Source: CBDUWP01 sp965370955 | Lineage (GTDB): Bacteria > Planctomycetota > Phycisphaerae > Sedimentisphaerales > Anaerobacaceae | Reading direction: 5' to 3' | Assembly (NCBI GenBank): GCA_965370955.1 | Contig: CBDUWP010000001.1 | Coordinates: 11,453-75,452 of the forward strand | Length of the DNA stretch: 64,000 nt | Part shown: positions 45,100 through 53,071 of the stretch, one piece after another | Position numbering within the stretch: position 1 is the first letter of the stretch | Layout of the letters: every line of letters begins with the position of its first letter | The notes under the pieces: generated by a model | Seen by the model: the letters and a program-made list of their open reading frames with translations, nothing else | What the model was told of the DNA's origin: nothing | Databases searched by the model: none | Position numbers and translations under genes: made by a program

Positions 45100-46815
45100 A
45101 TGTGTCGTAATCTAAAGATTAGCATTATGGTTGTTTTATGTTTTTGCGGCAGAGCTGTTGCAGTTGAAGCACGTGATAGCAAAACTATGTTTGAAGAAAA
45201 AGCTGATATCTCACAAATGGCTGGTTGGGAATTGGTTGTTGATGAGACGATCGATGAGACGGACGTGATTGCAGAAGGCGGTGACACGATTATCGCAACG
45301 GTAAAAGCTCATGGCAGTATAGCTGTTTTTGCAAAAGCTGATAAAACACAAGTTGTTTCTGAACTGATGTTTTTGGATAATGAATCTGTTAGAATTCAGG
45401 CGATCAAAAGCTGTCAAGTTCAGAATCTTGCCGATAAGGTGACACTTCATCTGGAGATGACTAATAGTCAAGGCGCCCCGGCTAAAATGATTATTTCGAT
45501 AGATAACAATGGGATTATTGAAATGACTCCAGTTTTGAATATTGCGGCTGTTTTTTGCAAGGCTGATATGGATTATGCTATTGTGCCTGATTTTGCCGGC
45601 GATCTTGTTTATGATGCCAGAGATTATATCAAGAACAAAAACCCTCTCTTTTTCCCGTCTGAAAATATTATTTGTGGCCTTCTAAAGGGAAATAAGAATG
45701 TTATAGTTATGACTTGGCCAGATGGCAATCAGCAGCCGTCGATTCGTTCGTCAAAACAGGGCTTTGAGTTTTTCTCATTGATGTTTGATAAGAAAAAAAT
45801 CTATATTGGATTAATTCATGCAGATGGCGTTTGGCATAGGCAAAAAGTTGATAAGACATGGATCGAAAAAACGAAAGACCTAGAGTGGAAGCAGCCATTT
45901 AAGGCTCAATGGGTTGCGCAACTGTATTATAAAAATTGGACAACTCATAGGCAAAGTTTTTATTTCAAGGATAAAAAACGCACCGAGTATGCCTATACAG
46001 TTGGCGATTATGTGTGGCCTGTCTGGTTCGAAAAAGGCAAACCTGTAATGAATCTTAGCAAGCTTGTTTTGATTCCAAAGAGCAGCGATGTTCTTATCTA
46101 TTGCCGTAAGGATGCGGAAGGTGACAATAAATCGCTGGCTAAAATCATGGAGCTTACCTTGGGCAAAGAATTTGCTGATGCTAAATTTGAAAAAGAAAAA
46201 GGTTGGCATCCGCCGAATATTGATAATAAAATTTTCTCCGGCTATTGCACCGCCGCCGATGATTGGACTCCTATGTTCAAATGGGGGGCTGAGGTTCGAG
46301 AAAAAGCAATGAGCTATCAACTGATCGAGGATTTTCATTTCCATTTTGAGAGCAGTAAGAAATGGATGGATAGTTATAATGATAATGCTAATGAAATTTT
46401 GAAGATGGTCGAAGCCCAGCAGAAAAAAAATCCCAGATTAGCGGAATTTATCGAAAAGAGTAAGGTTATTGTGAACAACAAAAAAATTGCAGATAGATGC
46501 CAAAAGGATACGACTGCTGCTTATGTCGCCGCTGCTGAAAAGGTGCTGCAGGAAACGAAAGATTTGTCGAAAAATTATAGTTCGGCAAATTATCCGAGAT
46601 TTTTGGAATTAGCCAGTGCCATGAGAAAACGTGTTGGTGATGACCATACGTCATCGCAAAAAACGACGTTTGATCTGTATGAAACTATGCAGAAGCTTGG
46701 CTTAGAATGTGTGGATAAGCCAGACTATGCTGAGTTCGCTGCTAAAATGAGAAAAGTTATTACAGAAAAAATGACGAGCAATCTGCTTTGGAAGGCTAAA
46801 TGTCAATGTCGATAG
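45100..46815 (+). CDS. Secreted protein related to the C-terminal half of the preceding protein
   Basis: 571 residues with a signal peptide (LKISIMVVLCFCGRAVAVEA). Its middle shows the same pattern as the previous protein: YAIVPDFAGDLVYDA against SAVIVPDRLASDMIITA, a GNKNVIVMTWPDGNQQ stretch against GQMVVVAGDNAKVQ, and WKQPFKAQWVA against WSKPFHANWRLVA. A helical, lysine-rich C-terminus follows in both. No catalytic motif found and no known family recognised. I chose the ATG at 45100; a GTG at 45091 is too close to the AAGGAG. It probably arose by duplication of part of the upstream gene. Confidence 0.55.
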   Translation: MCRNLKISIMVVLCFCGRAVAVEARDSKTMFEEKADISQMAGWELVVDETIDETDVIAEGGDTIIATVKAHGSIAVFAKADKTQVVSELMFLDNESVRIQAIKSCQVQNLADKVTLHLEMTNSQGAPAKMIISIDNNGIIEMTPVLNIAAVFCKADMDYAIVPDFAGDLVYDARDYIKNKNPLFFPSENIICGLLKGNKNVIVMTWPDGNQQPSIRSSKQGFEFFSLMFDKKKIYIGLIHADGVWHRQKVDKTWIEKTKDLEWKQPFKAQWVAQLYYKNWTTHRQSFYFKDKKRTEYAYTVGDYVWPVWFEKGKPVMNLSKLVLIPKSSDVLIYCRKDAEGDNKSLAKIMELTLGKEFADAKFEKEKGWHPPNIDNKIFSGYCTAADDWTPMFKWGAEVREKAMSYQLIEDFHFHFESSKKWMDSYNDNANEILKMVEAQQKKNPRLAEFIEKSKVIVNNKKIADRCQKDTTAAYVAAAEKVLQETKDLSKNYSSANYPRFLELASAMRKRVGDDHTSSQKTTFDLYETMQKLGLECVDKPDYAEFAAKMRKVITEKMTSNLLWKAKCQCR

Positions 46816-46880
46816 GTAAATCGTGGGGCTATTTGACAGATAAAATAGTGAACAGAGACTTTTTTGGTACGTAGATTAGA

Positions 46881-46909
46881 TTGAAGAAAAGATTTTCATT
46901 TGATATTAG
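46881..46909 (+). promoter_or_regulatory. Weak promoter candidate for the SUMF1 gene
   Basis: TTGAAG (46881-46886), 17 bases, TATTAG (46904-46909), about 31 bases before the ATG at 46941. Four of six matches each. Confidence 0.3.
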
Positions 46910-46940
46910 AATGAGCTAAAATTGGTCCAAAGGAGAAATT

Positions 46941-47768
46941 ATGAATAACTTGGGAAAAATGACGAGAATCGGCTGCTGTGTTTTATTGCTCGGAAGTGCT
47001 TGTGCTTTTGCTGCTAAGCCTAAAAAGATTACAACCGAATCTAACGTGGCAATGATTGAGATACCAGCTGGCGAATTTGTTATGGGAACAGCTAGCGGCG
47101 CACTAGATGAAACAGCTCACAAAGTTCAAGTTAGCGGTTTTTATATGGATGCTTATGAAGTCACTCAAGCTGATTTTGTAAAGGTTATGGCGGACAATCC
47201 TTCGAAAAAACTCAAAGCCCAAAATCCTGTCGAGCAGGTGACATGGGCTGGCGCTGCGAAATATTGCAATGCAAGAAGTAAGCTTGAAGGCTTAAAACCC
47301 TGCTATGATACAGAGACATGGAAATGCGATTTCACTGCCGACGGCTATAGATTGCCAACCGAAGCAGAATGGGAATATGCCTGTCGTGCCGGCCAAAAGG
47401 CATCATATTTCTTTGGCAAAAATCCTAAAAAACTTCGCTATTTCGCATGGACTGCCGACACCGCCAATGGCCAGCCGCGCGAGGTCGGAAAAAGAATGCC
47501 CAATCCATGGGGCCTCTACGATATGTACGGCAATATTGCCGAATGGTGCAATGATTACTATGCAGCTGATTATTATAAAGCTAGCTCAGCAAAAGATCCG
47601 AAAGGTCCTGACGCCGGCGAAAAAAGAGTTGTCCGAGGGGGCAGCTGGAACTCGTCCGCAGAAGAATGTAGATCAGCTTGTCGCATGAAGGAAAATCCCG
47701 GTTATGCTGATGTTTGCATCGCGTCTTATGATGTTTATGGTTTTCGATGCGTTAAAAAAATGCCGTAA
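46941..47768 (+). CDS. Secreted SUMF1 (formylglycine-generating enzyme-like) domain protein
   Basis: 275 residues with a signal peptide ending near CAFAA. The SUMF1 fold is plain: MIEIPAGEFVMGT, DAYEVTQADFVKVM, PVEQVTWAGAAKYCNARSK, YRLPTEAEWEYACRAG, NPWGLYDMYGNIAEWCNDYY, RVVRGGSWNS and YGFRCVKKMP. True formylglycine-generating enzymes carry a Cys-x4-Cys active site; here the region reads AEECRSACRMKEN, which aligns with the non-catalytic CRSAxR type, so sulfatase activation is doubtful. No sulfatase gene is nearby. AAGGAG lies 6 bases before the ATG. Confidence 0.8.
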   Translation: MNNLGKMTRIGCCVLLLGSACAFAAKPKKITTESNVAMIEIPAGEFVMGTASGALDETAHKVQVSGFYMDAYEVTQADFVKVMADNPSKKLKAQNPVEQVTWAGAAKYCNARSKLEGLKPCYDTETWKCDFTADGYRLPTEAEWEYACRAGQKASYFFGKNPKKLRYFAWTADTANGQPREVGKRMPNPWGLYDMYGNIAEWCNDYYAADYYKASSAKDPKGPDAGEKRVVRGGSWNSSAEECRSACRMKENPGYADVCIASYDVYGFRCVKKMP

Positions 47769-47826
47769 TTGTTGTTGATGTTGAGGGTAAAAAACAATAG
47801 AAAGGGCAATTTAAGGAGTTTTTAAA

Positions 47827-48402
47827 GTGAAAGCCATTGCAATTTCTGGAAGCCCTCGCGCAGGAGGTAATACCGAATATGCTTGCCAAGTTGCCCTAGA
47901 TAAAATTGCTAGTTTTGGAGTTGATACCGAGCTGGTGTCACTGGCTGGTAAAAATATCAAGCCCTGTATTGCTTGCGGAGCATGTGCCGAAGCCGGCAAA
48001 TGTGTAGGGGCTTTGGGCGATGACTTTGATGATATCATTGAAAAAGTTAAATCCGCTCAAGCGATTATTTTGGCAAGTCCTGTTTATTTCAATTGTGCTA
48101 CAGGACCAATCTGTAACTTGATGCATAGGATGGGATATGTCGCTAGATGCGGCGGAGATAATTTCCTGTCTCGCAAAGTCGGCGGAGCGATCGCCGTAGC
48201 TAGAAGAGCAGGACACAATTTCACCTTCGCCCAATTGTCGATGTTTTTTTCGATCAATGATATGGTTCAAGCCGGCTCGAGCTATTGGAATGTCGGTGTA
48301 GCCAGAGCCATTGGTGACATGAAAAATGATGCTGAAGGCGTTGCAACATTAGAGCGGTTCGGCGAAAATGTCAGTTGGCTGCTTGAAAAACTGAATGTGT
48401 AA
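47827..48402 (+). CDS. Iron-sulfur flavoprotein / NADPH-dependent FMN reductase
   Basis: 191 residues with a flavodoxin-like fold: the FMN phosphate loop is SGSPRAGGNTEYA, and AIILASPVYFNCATG lines the flavin. Cysteines C47, C50, C53 and C59 (KPCIACGACAEAGKC) match the compact motif of iron-sulfur flavoproteins, which bind a 4Fe-4S cluster beside FMN and are common in anaerobes. Start is a GTG with AAGGAG about 9 bases upstream. It may be a redox shuttle or reductant-linked stress protein; the substrate is unknown. Confidence 0.82.
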   Translation: MKAIAISGSPRAGGNTEYACQVALDKIASFGVDTELVSLAGKNIKPCIACGACAEAGKCVGALGDDFDDIIEKVKSAQAIILASPVYFNCATGPICNLMHRMGYVARCGGDNFLSRKVGGAIAVARRAGHNFTFAQLSMFFSINDMVQAGSSYWNVGVARAIGDMKNDAEGVATLERFGENVSWLLEKLNV

Positions 48403-48420
48403 CTCAATTTATTTTTAAAT

Positions 48421-48458
48421 AAAAAAATGGCGACAACAGCATGGGTGATGTTGCCGCC
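48421..48458 (-). terminator. Strong terminator hairpin between the flavoprotein and Xaa-Pro peptidase genes
   Basis: Ten-base arms GGCGACAACA / TGTTGCCGCC (one mismatch on this strand, a G-T pair on the other) with a 10-base loop. A run of A just before it becomes a T-run on the minus strand, so it can end transcription from the peptidase gene; it lies about 160 bases past that gene's stop. Confidence 0.55.
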
Positions 48459-48618
48459 TACGCCTTTAAAATAAAAGGAGTCTCACAAAGATAAGACTAA
48501 CATAATCATGCTTTTTGACTATCGTGGTGATTACGGTATTTGGTTCTAAACGGTGATTATAGAACGGATTGTTTGATTTTTCAGTGTTTTAGAACGTTTG
48601 AGGGATTTATGTATTGTC

Positions 48619-49701
48619 TTAAATGTTGATTAGTGTTTTGCTGCAATTTTTTGTGAGTATTTCACAGCCACAATCGGTTACGAGAATGTCGTCTTCTATC
48701 CTGACGCCTGTTGAGTTGGGCAGATATATTCCCGGCTCAATCGTCAAAACTTGACCTGCCGAAAATGTCTGCTTATTGGTTTTGTAAACAGTTGGGCTTT
48801 CATGAACGACGAGTCCAATGCCGTGACCTGTTGAATGGCCATATACATCAAAGCCAGCTTTTTTGATTATGTTGCGAGCAGCGGCATCAGCTTCTGCAAT
48901 TGATTTGCCGGGTCCGACTTTTTCTATCGCCGCCAGTTGAGCTGATAGCACAGTGTCATAAATTTTTCTATATAAAGCTGAAATTTTACCAATGGCAAAA
49001 CATCTCGTAATGTCACAGCAATAGCCGTTATAGTTTGCGCCGAAATCTATCAATATTGTATCATTTTTTTTAAGTTTTCTGTCTGTCGGCAGATGATGGG
49101 GCCTTGCTGCATTTTCGCCAAAAGCTACAATTGTTTCAAAAGCAACAGTGGCCGACAAGCTCCTCATCGAAAAATCTAATCTCGCTGCAAGCTCGGCTTC
49201 AGTTATTTTGTTCTTAGCATAGTTTAATAATGTTTTTTTCAGCGAGATGTTTGCTATTTCAGCAGCTTTTTTAATGTTGGCGATTTCATCTGGCGATTTT
49301 ATTATTCTCGCTTGTTCAATGATGGTTAGGGTGGGCTTGATTGAAAAGTAGCGGAGCTGTTTTTTTAGGTTTTTGTGGTCAGCTATGGACATGAAAGGTT
49401 CAACAGCGATTGTTTTGATTGTCGCTGATTTTTTTATGATTTTACCGGCAGCCTGAGCAAGAGAATCTGTTCGCTGAACGATTTTGCAACATTGACAAAT
49501 CGCTTTGGCTTGGGTTGTGTATCTGCTGTCAGTTATCAGATATGATGAGCGTTTTGTGATGATCGCCCAACTGCCGGCGCCATCGAAACAGGTGGCATAT
49601 CTGACGTTTGCTTTTGAGCTTGCTATGAGGCAATCGATTTTTGCTTGTTTCATTGCAAGGCGGATTTTAGCAAGTCTGGCTTTTATTATTTTTCTATCCA
49701 T
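48619..49701 (-). CDS. Xaa-Pro aminopeptidase (M24 metallopeptidase)
   Basis: Cytosolic peptidase releasing the residue before a proline. The N-terminal creatinase domain begins LAKIRLAMKQAKIDCLIASSKANVRY and the pita-bread domain carries the five metal ligands in ILIDFGANYNGYCCDITR, GHSTGHGIGLVVHE, LTIEPGIYLP and GVRIEDDILV. I start it at the ATG at 49701, where family homology begins and an in-frame promoter stands directly ahead; a longer frame to 49764 would add 21 residues with no support. About 360 residues. Confidence 0.88.
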   Translation of the reverse strand: MDRKIIKARLAKIRLAMKQAKIDCLIASSKANVRYATCFDGAGSWAIITKRSSYLITDSRYTTQAKAICQCCKIVQRTDSLAQAAGKIIKKSATIKTIAVEPFMSIADHKNLKKQLRYFSIKPTLTIIEQARIIKSPDEIANIKKAAEIANISLKKTLLNYAKNKITEAELAARLDFSMRSLSATVAFETIVAFGENAARPHHLPTDRKLKKNDTILIDFGANYNGYCCDITRCFAIGKISALYRKIYDTVLSAQLAAIEKVGPGKSIAEADAAARNIIKKAGFDVYGHSTGHGIGLVVHESPTVYKTNKQTFSAGQVLTIEPGIYLPNSTGVRIEDDILVTDCGCEILTKNCSKTLINI

Positions 49702-49707
49702 TTGCTC

Positions 49708-49736
49708 ATTATATCCAAATTTAACAAAATCATCAA
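49708..49736 (-). promoter_or_regulatory. Promoter directly abutting the Xaa-Pro peptidase start (leaderless transcript)
   Basis: On the minus strand TTGATG (49736-49731), 17 bases, perfect TATAAT (49713-49708). The expected first transcribed base is about 49701, which is the A of the ATG, so the mRNA would be leaderless. There is no Shine-Dalgarno site. Confidence 0.55.
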
Positions 49737-49874
49737 TAAGGCTTGAGTATATCGGCAACTCCATGTAAGCACAAATAGTTAAATTGGTTCGGCGGCAATT
49801 AAATCTTGTTATGAATTGGCTCTGGCGTTACAATAGATGGTCTGAAATTGATTTTTTGACGGGTTTTATTGCTT

Positions 49875-51029
49875 ATGCTACCGATACGTACAAGTGTGAT
49901 TTGCCGCAGAACGCCATATGTTAATTATGGCTTGATAGTCATCAATGCGTTGATTTTTTTGATGAGTTATCATCATCCAGACAGGATGAGAAACTATCTT
50001 TATCAATGGGCACAGCCTCTGGTTTTGGATCCATCGAATAGTCATCTGTGGCAATTTGTTACCTATGCGTTTTTGCATGCCGGTTGGATGCATATTTTCG
50101 GCAATATGTTTTTCCTCTACATTTTTGGCGCAGCGGTAAATGATCGGCTCGGCAATGTCGGCTATCTTTGTTTCTATCTGGCTGGCGCTGTTGTCAGTGG
50201 TATCGGTCACGTTATGTTAAGTGGCGGAGCATCGTGCTTAGGAGCGAGCGGAGCTGTTGCGGCTGTAACGGGGGCGTATTTGGTTCTGTTTCCGCAGAGC
50301 TTGGTGACTGTTGTTTATTGGTTTATTTTTATTGGCACGATTGAGCTTCCGGCTTTATATTTCATTGCTCTAAAATTGATATTGCTCGATAATATTATTG
50401 CTACAGGTACACCTAATATAGCTTACGAGGCGCATTTGGCCGGCTATTTGTTTGGCTTTGTTGCGATCATGGCTCTATTGGCAACAAGATTACTTAATTC
50501 CGGCAATTTTGATTTGTGGACGATGATACAATTAGCAAATCGTCGCAGAAAGTGGCGCGGCTCTATGTCAAAAGGCAATAGCGATGGCAAAAATGCTAAA
50601 TGGGTTAAGGTGAAACAAGCGAAAAAAACTCCGTCTCAGATCAAGATCGAAACCCAAGTCGACCAGCTCAAACAGGATATTACCGAGCGAATGTCACAGC
50701 GGAATTTGGGGCAGGCGGCGAATTTATATCTGGAACTTGTAAAGGTTGATCCGAGTCAGGTTTTACCGTCACGATATTTACTGGATATTGCCAATCAGCT
50801 CGCCTCTGTCAGTCAGCATAATGATGCGGCGATGGCTTATGAGCAGTATCTGGAATTCTATAAGAATAGTCCAAATAGTGAGCAAGTTGAGCTGATGCTG
50901 GGGCTGTTGTGCAGTCGATATTTGAACCGGCCAGATGATGCCTGTCATCATTTGAAAAGGGCGGCTAAAAAAATAACTGATCCGTCGCAGCTGAAAATGT
51001 GTAACGATGAGATCGATAAAATTTCGTAA
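49875..51029 (+). CDS. Rhomboid-family intramembrane serine protease with C-terminal helical (TPR-like) domain
   Basis: Residues 1-220 are a six-segment rhomboid: HAGWMHIFGNMFFLYIFG in the second segment, the serine in CLGASGAVAAVTGAYL (about 123) and the histidine in YEAHLAGYLFGFV (about 186). After a basic linker (about 235-265) a soluble helical part (about 270-384) has TPR-like pattern LGQAANLYLELVKVDPSQVLP and NDAAMAYEQYLEFYKNSPNS. The fusion to a protein-interaction end is uncommon. The start is the ATG at 49875, with a TTG six bases before it as alternative. Cytoplasmic membrane; substrates unknown. Confidence 0.85.
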   Translation: MLPIRTSVICRRTPYVNYGLIVINALIFLMSYHHPDRMRNYLYQWAQPLVLDPSNSHLWQFVTYAFLHAGWMHIFGNMFFLYIFGAAVNDRLGNVGYLCFYLAGAVVSGIGHVMLSGGASCLGASGAVAAVTGAYLVLFPQSLVTVVYWFIFIGTIELPALYFIALKLILLDNIIATGTPNIAYEAHLAGYLFGFVAIMALLATRLLNSGNFDLWTMIQLANRRRKWRGSMSKGNSDGKNAKWVKVKQAKKTPSQIKIETQVDQLKQDITERMSQRNLGQAANLYLELVKVDPSQVLPSRYLLDIANQLASVSQHNDAAMAYEQYLEFYKNSPNSEQVELMLGLLCSRYLNRPDDACHHLKRAAKKITDPSQLKMCNDEIDKIS

Positions 51030-51044
51030 TATCTAAGGGATAGT

Positions 51045-52256
51045 ATGGCGGATAAACAAATATCTAAACAGTTAGAGTTGTTCAAACGCGGCGCAGTTGA
51101 TGTGTTGAGTGAGGTGCAGCTGAAAGAGAAGTTGGAAAAAGCTGCGGCAGGCGGCAAGCAATTAAGGATCAAGGTTGGTCTCGATCCGACGAGTCCTGAT
51201 ATCCATCTCGGCCATACGGTTGTGCTTCGCAAGATGAGACAGTTTCAAGATGCAGGTCATAAAGCGGTTCTGATTATCGGTGATTATACGACAAAAATCG
51301 GTGACCCGACAGGCAGAAATGCCACAAGGCCGGTTTTGTCCGATAGCCAGATTAAATCTAATGCCGAAACCTATTTCGCTCAAGCCGGCAAAATCCTCGA
51401 CACATCAGAAGATAAATTAGAGGTGCGTCATAATAGCCAGTGGCTGTCAGATTTGAAGCTGGAAGATATTATAAAGCTTACCTCTGTTATGACTGTGGCT
51501 AGAATGCTGGAGCGTGACACGTTTGAAAAGCGTTATAAAAAAGGTCAGCCGATTGGCTTGCATGAGTTTTTATATCCGCTGATGCAGGGCTATGATTCTG
51601 TGATGATCGATGCTGATGTTGAGCTTGGCGGGACGGACCAAACCTTTAACAATCTAGTTGGCCGTGATATGCAAAAGCTTTTCGGTAAGGACCAGCAAGT
51701 GGTTATGACTATGCCGATATTAGTCGGTCTTGACGGCACGGAAAAAATGAGCAAGTCGAAAGATAATTATATCGGCGTAACTGACGAACCAAATGAGATG
51801 TTTGGCAAAATAATGAGCATTCCAGATGAGCTGATGGAGAATTATTTTACGTTATTGACAGATGTTGAAGCTGAAAAAATTGCAGTATTGACCGATGCTT
51901 CTAAAACCCATCCAAAAGAAGCAAAGGTTACGCTCGGCAAAATGATTGTCACTGAATTTTATGATGAAAAATTAGCGGATGCTGCGGCTGAAAATTTTGA
52001 TCAGGTGTTTGCAAAAAACCAAATGCCTGATAATATCGATATTGTTGAAATTTCGCCTGATGAGATTATGCTTTCTAAGCTTTTGTTATCTTGCAAACTT
52101 GTTGCCAGCGGCGCAGACGGCAAAAGAATGGTCAAACAGGGAGCTGTCAGTATAGATGGTGAAAAGATGGCTAATCCTTCTGAAATGATAACTGTTTCTA
52201 GCGGCATGGTTTTGCAGGTCGGTAAACGTAAATTTGCGAAATTGAGGATGAAATAA
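51045..52256 (+). CDS. tyrS: Tyrosyl-tRNA synthetase
   Basis: Class I synthetase of the TyrRS-2 type, 403 residues. The HIGH-like motif is HLGHTVVLRKM (about 54), the KMSKS loop is KMSKSKDNYIG (about 235), and the tyrosine pocket is seen around QGYDSVMIDADVELGGTDQTFN. A C-terminal S4 RNA-binding domain (about 340-400, GKRMVKQGAVSIDGEKM) recognises the tRNA. It follows the rhomboid gene by 15 bases and overlaps the M48 gene by one base (TAATG). Confidence 0.95.
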   Translation: MADKQISKQLELFKRGAVDVLSEVQLKEKLEKAAAGGKQLRIKVGLDPTSPDIHLGHTVVLRKMRQFQDAGHKAVLIIGDYTTKIGDPTGRNATRPVLSDSQIKSNAETYFAQAGKILDTSEDKLEVRHNSQWLSDLKLEDIIKLTSVMTVARMLERDTFEKRYKKGQPIGLHEFLYPLMQGYDSVMIDADVELGGTDQTFNNLVGRDMQKLFGKDQQVVMTMPILVGLDGTEKMSKSKDNYIGVTDEPNEMFGKIMSIPDELMENYFTLLTDVEAEKIAVLTDASKTHPKEAKVTLGKMIVTEFYDEKLADAAAENFDQVFAKNQMPDNIDIVEISPDEIMLSKLLLSCKLVASGADGKRMVKQGAVSIDGEKMANPSEMITVSSGMVLQVGKRKFAKLRMK

Positions 52257-53056
52257 TGAAGTCTAAAATCTGTCGATTTATTTTGTGTGTTGTTTTATGT
52301 GCTTCTTTTATTGGTTGTGCGGTGAACCCGCTGACGGGCAATAAGGAATTTATTATAATGCCTATCAGTCAAGATGTCGAAATTGGCAAGGCTTATGCCC
52401 CTAAAATGCAAGAGCAGTCAGGCGGAAAAATCGAAGATGAAATTCTGCAAACTTATATCGACTCGATTGGCCAAAAACTTGCGAAATTGTGTCAGCGCAA
52501 CGAATTAGAATATCATTTTACGGCGGTTAATGACAAGGCTATCAATGCTTTTGCATTGCCCGGCGGCTATATTTTTATCACTAAGGGTATGCTTGAACAT
52601 TTGACAAGCGAAGCGCAAATGGCTTCGATATTAGCTCATGAAATCGCCCACGTTGTCGCACGTGACAGTGCCGCAGCTATGAGCCGTCAAATTGGTATTG
52701 ATTTGGTGCTGTCATCGATTTCTAAAAAAACTCCAGAGGCGGCAATGGCTGTTGCCAATATCTCCCGTCAGCTCATGGGGTTAAAATTTAGCCGTACAGA
52801 TGAAACCCAAGCTGATCTTGGCGGGCTGGATTATCTGGTAGCAGCTGGATATAATCCTTACGAAATGGTTGAGGCTATGAAGATGCTGCAAAGTCAAGAC
52901 AAGGCGACCCAGCCGGCTTTTTTGTCGACCCATCCTGCACCTGCAAATCGAGTGGAGTATATCACCGAAAAGATTCAGCGAAAGTATAGCAATGCCGGTA
53001 TAGGAAAAATCGGCGTCCAAGAGTATCAGCAAAATGTGTTGAGCCGTTTGAAATAG
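52256..53056 (+). CDS. M48-family metalloprotease lipoprotein
   Basis: 266 residues. The signal sequence ends in a lipobox (CASFIGCAVNP). The zinc protease site is HEIAHVVARD near residue 128, with the third ligand in RTDETQADLGGLDYL; the chain ends soon after STHPAPANRVEYI, a family mark of YggG/LoiP-like periplasmic proteases. There is no TPR domain as in BepA. Likely envelope quality control. Translationally coupled to tyrS by a one-base overlap. Confidence 0.87.
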   Translation: MKSKICRFILCVVLCASFIGCAVNPLTGNKEFIIMPISQDVEIGKAYAPKMQEQSGGKIEDEILQTYIDSIGQKLAKLCQRNELEYHFTAVNDKAINAFALPGGYIFITKGMLEHLTSEAQMASILAHEIAHVVARDSAAAMSRQIGIDLVLSSISKKTPEAAMAVANISRQLMGLKFSRTDETQADLGGLDYLVAAGYNPYEMVEAMKMLQSQDKATQPAFLSTHPAPANRVEYITEKIQRKYSNAGIGKIGVQEYQQNVLSRLK

Positions 53057-53071
53057 TTTGCCAAAAAAAAG

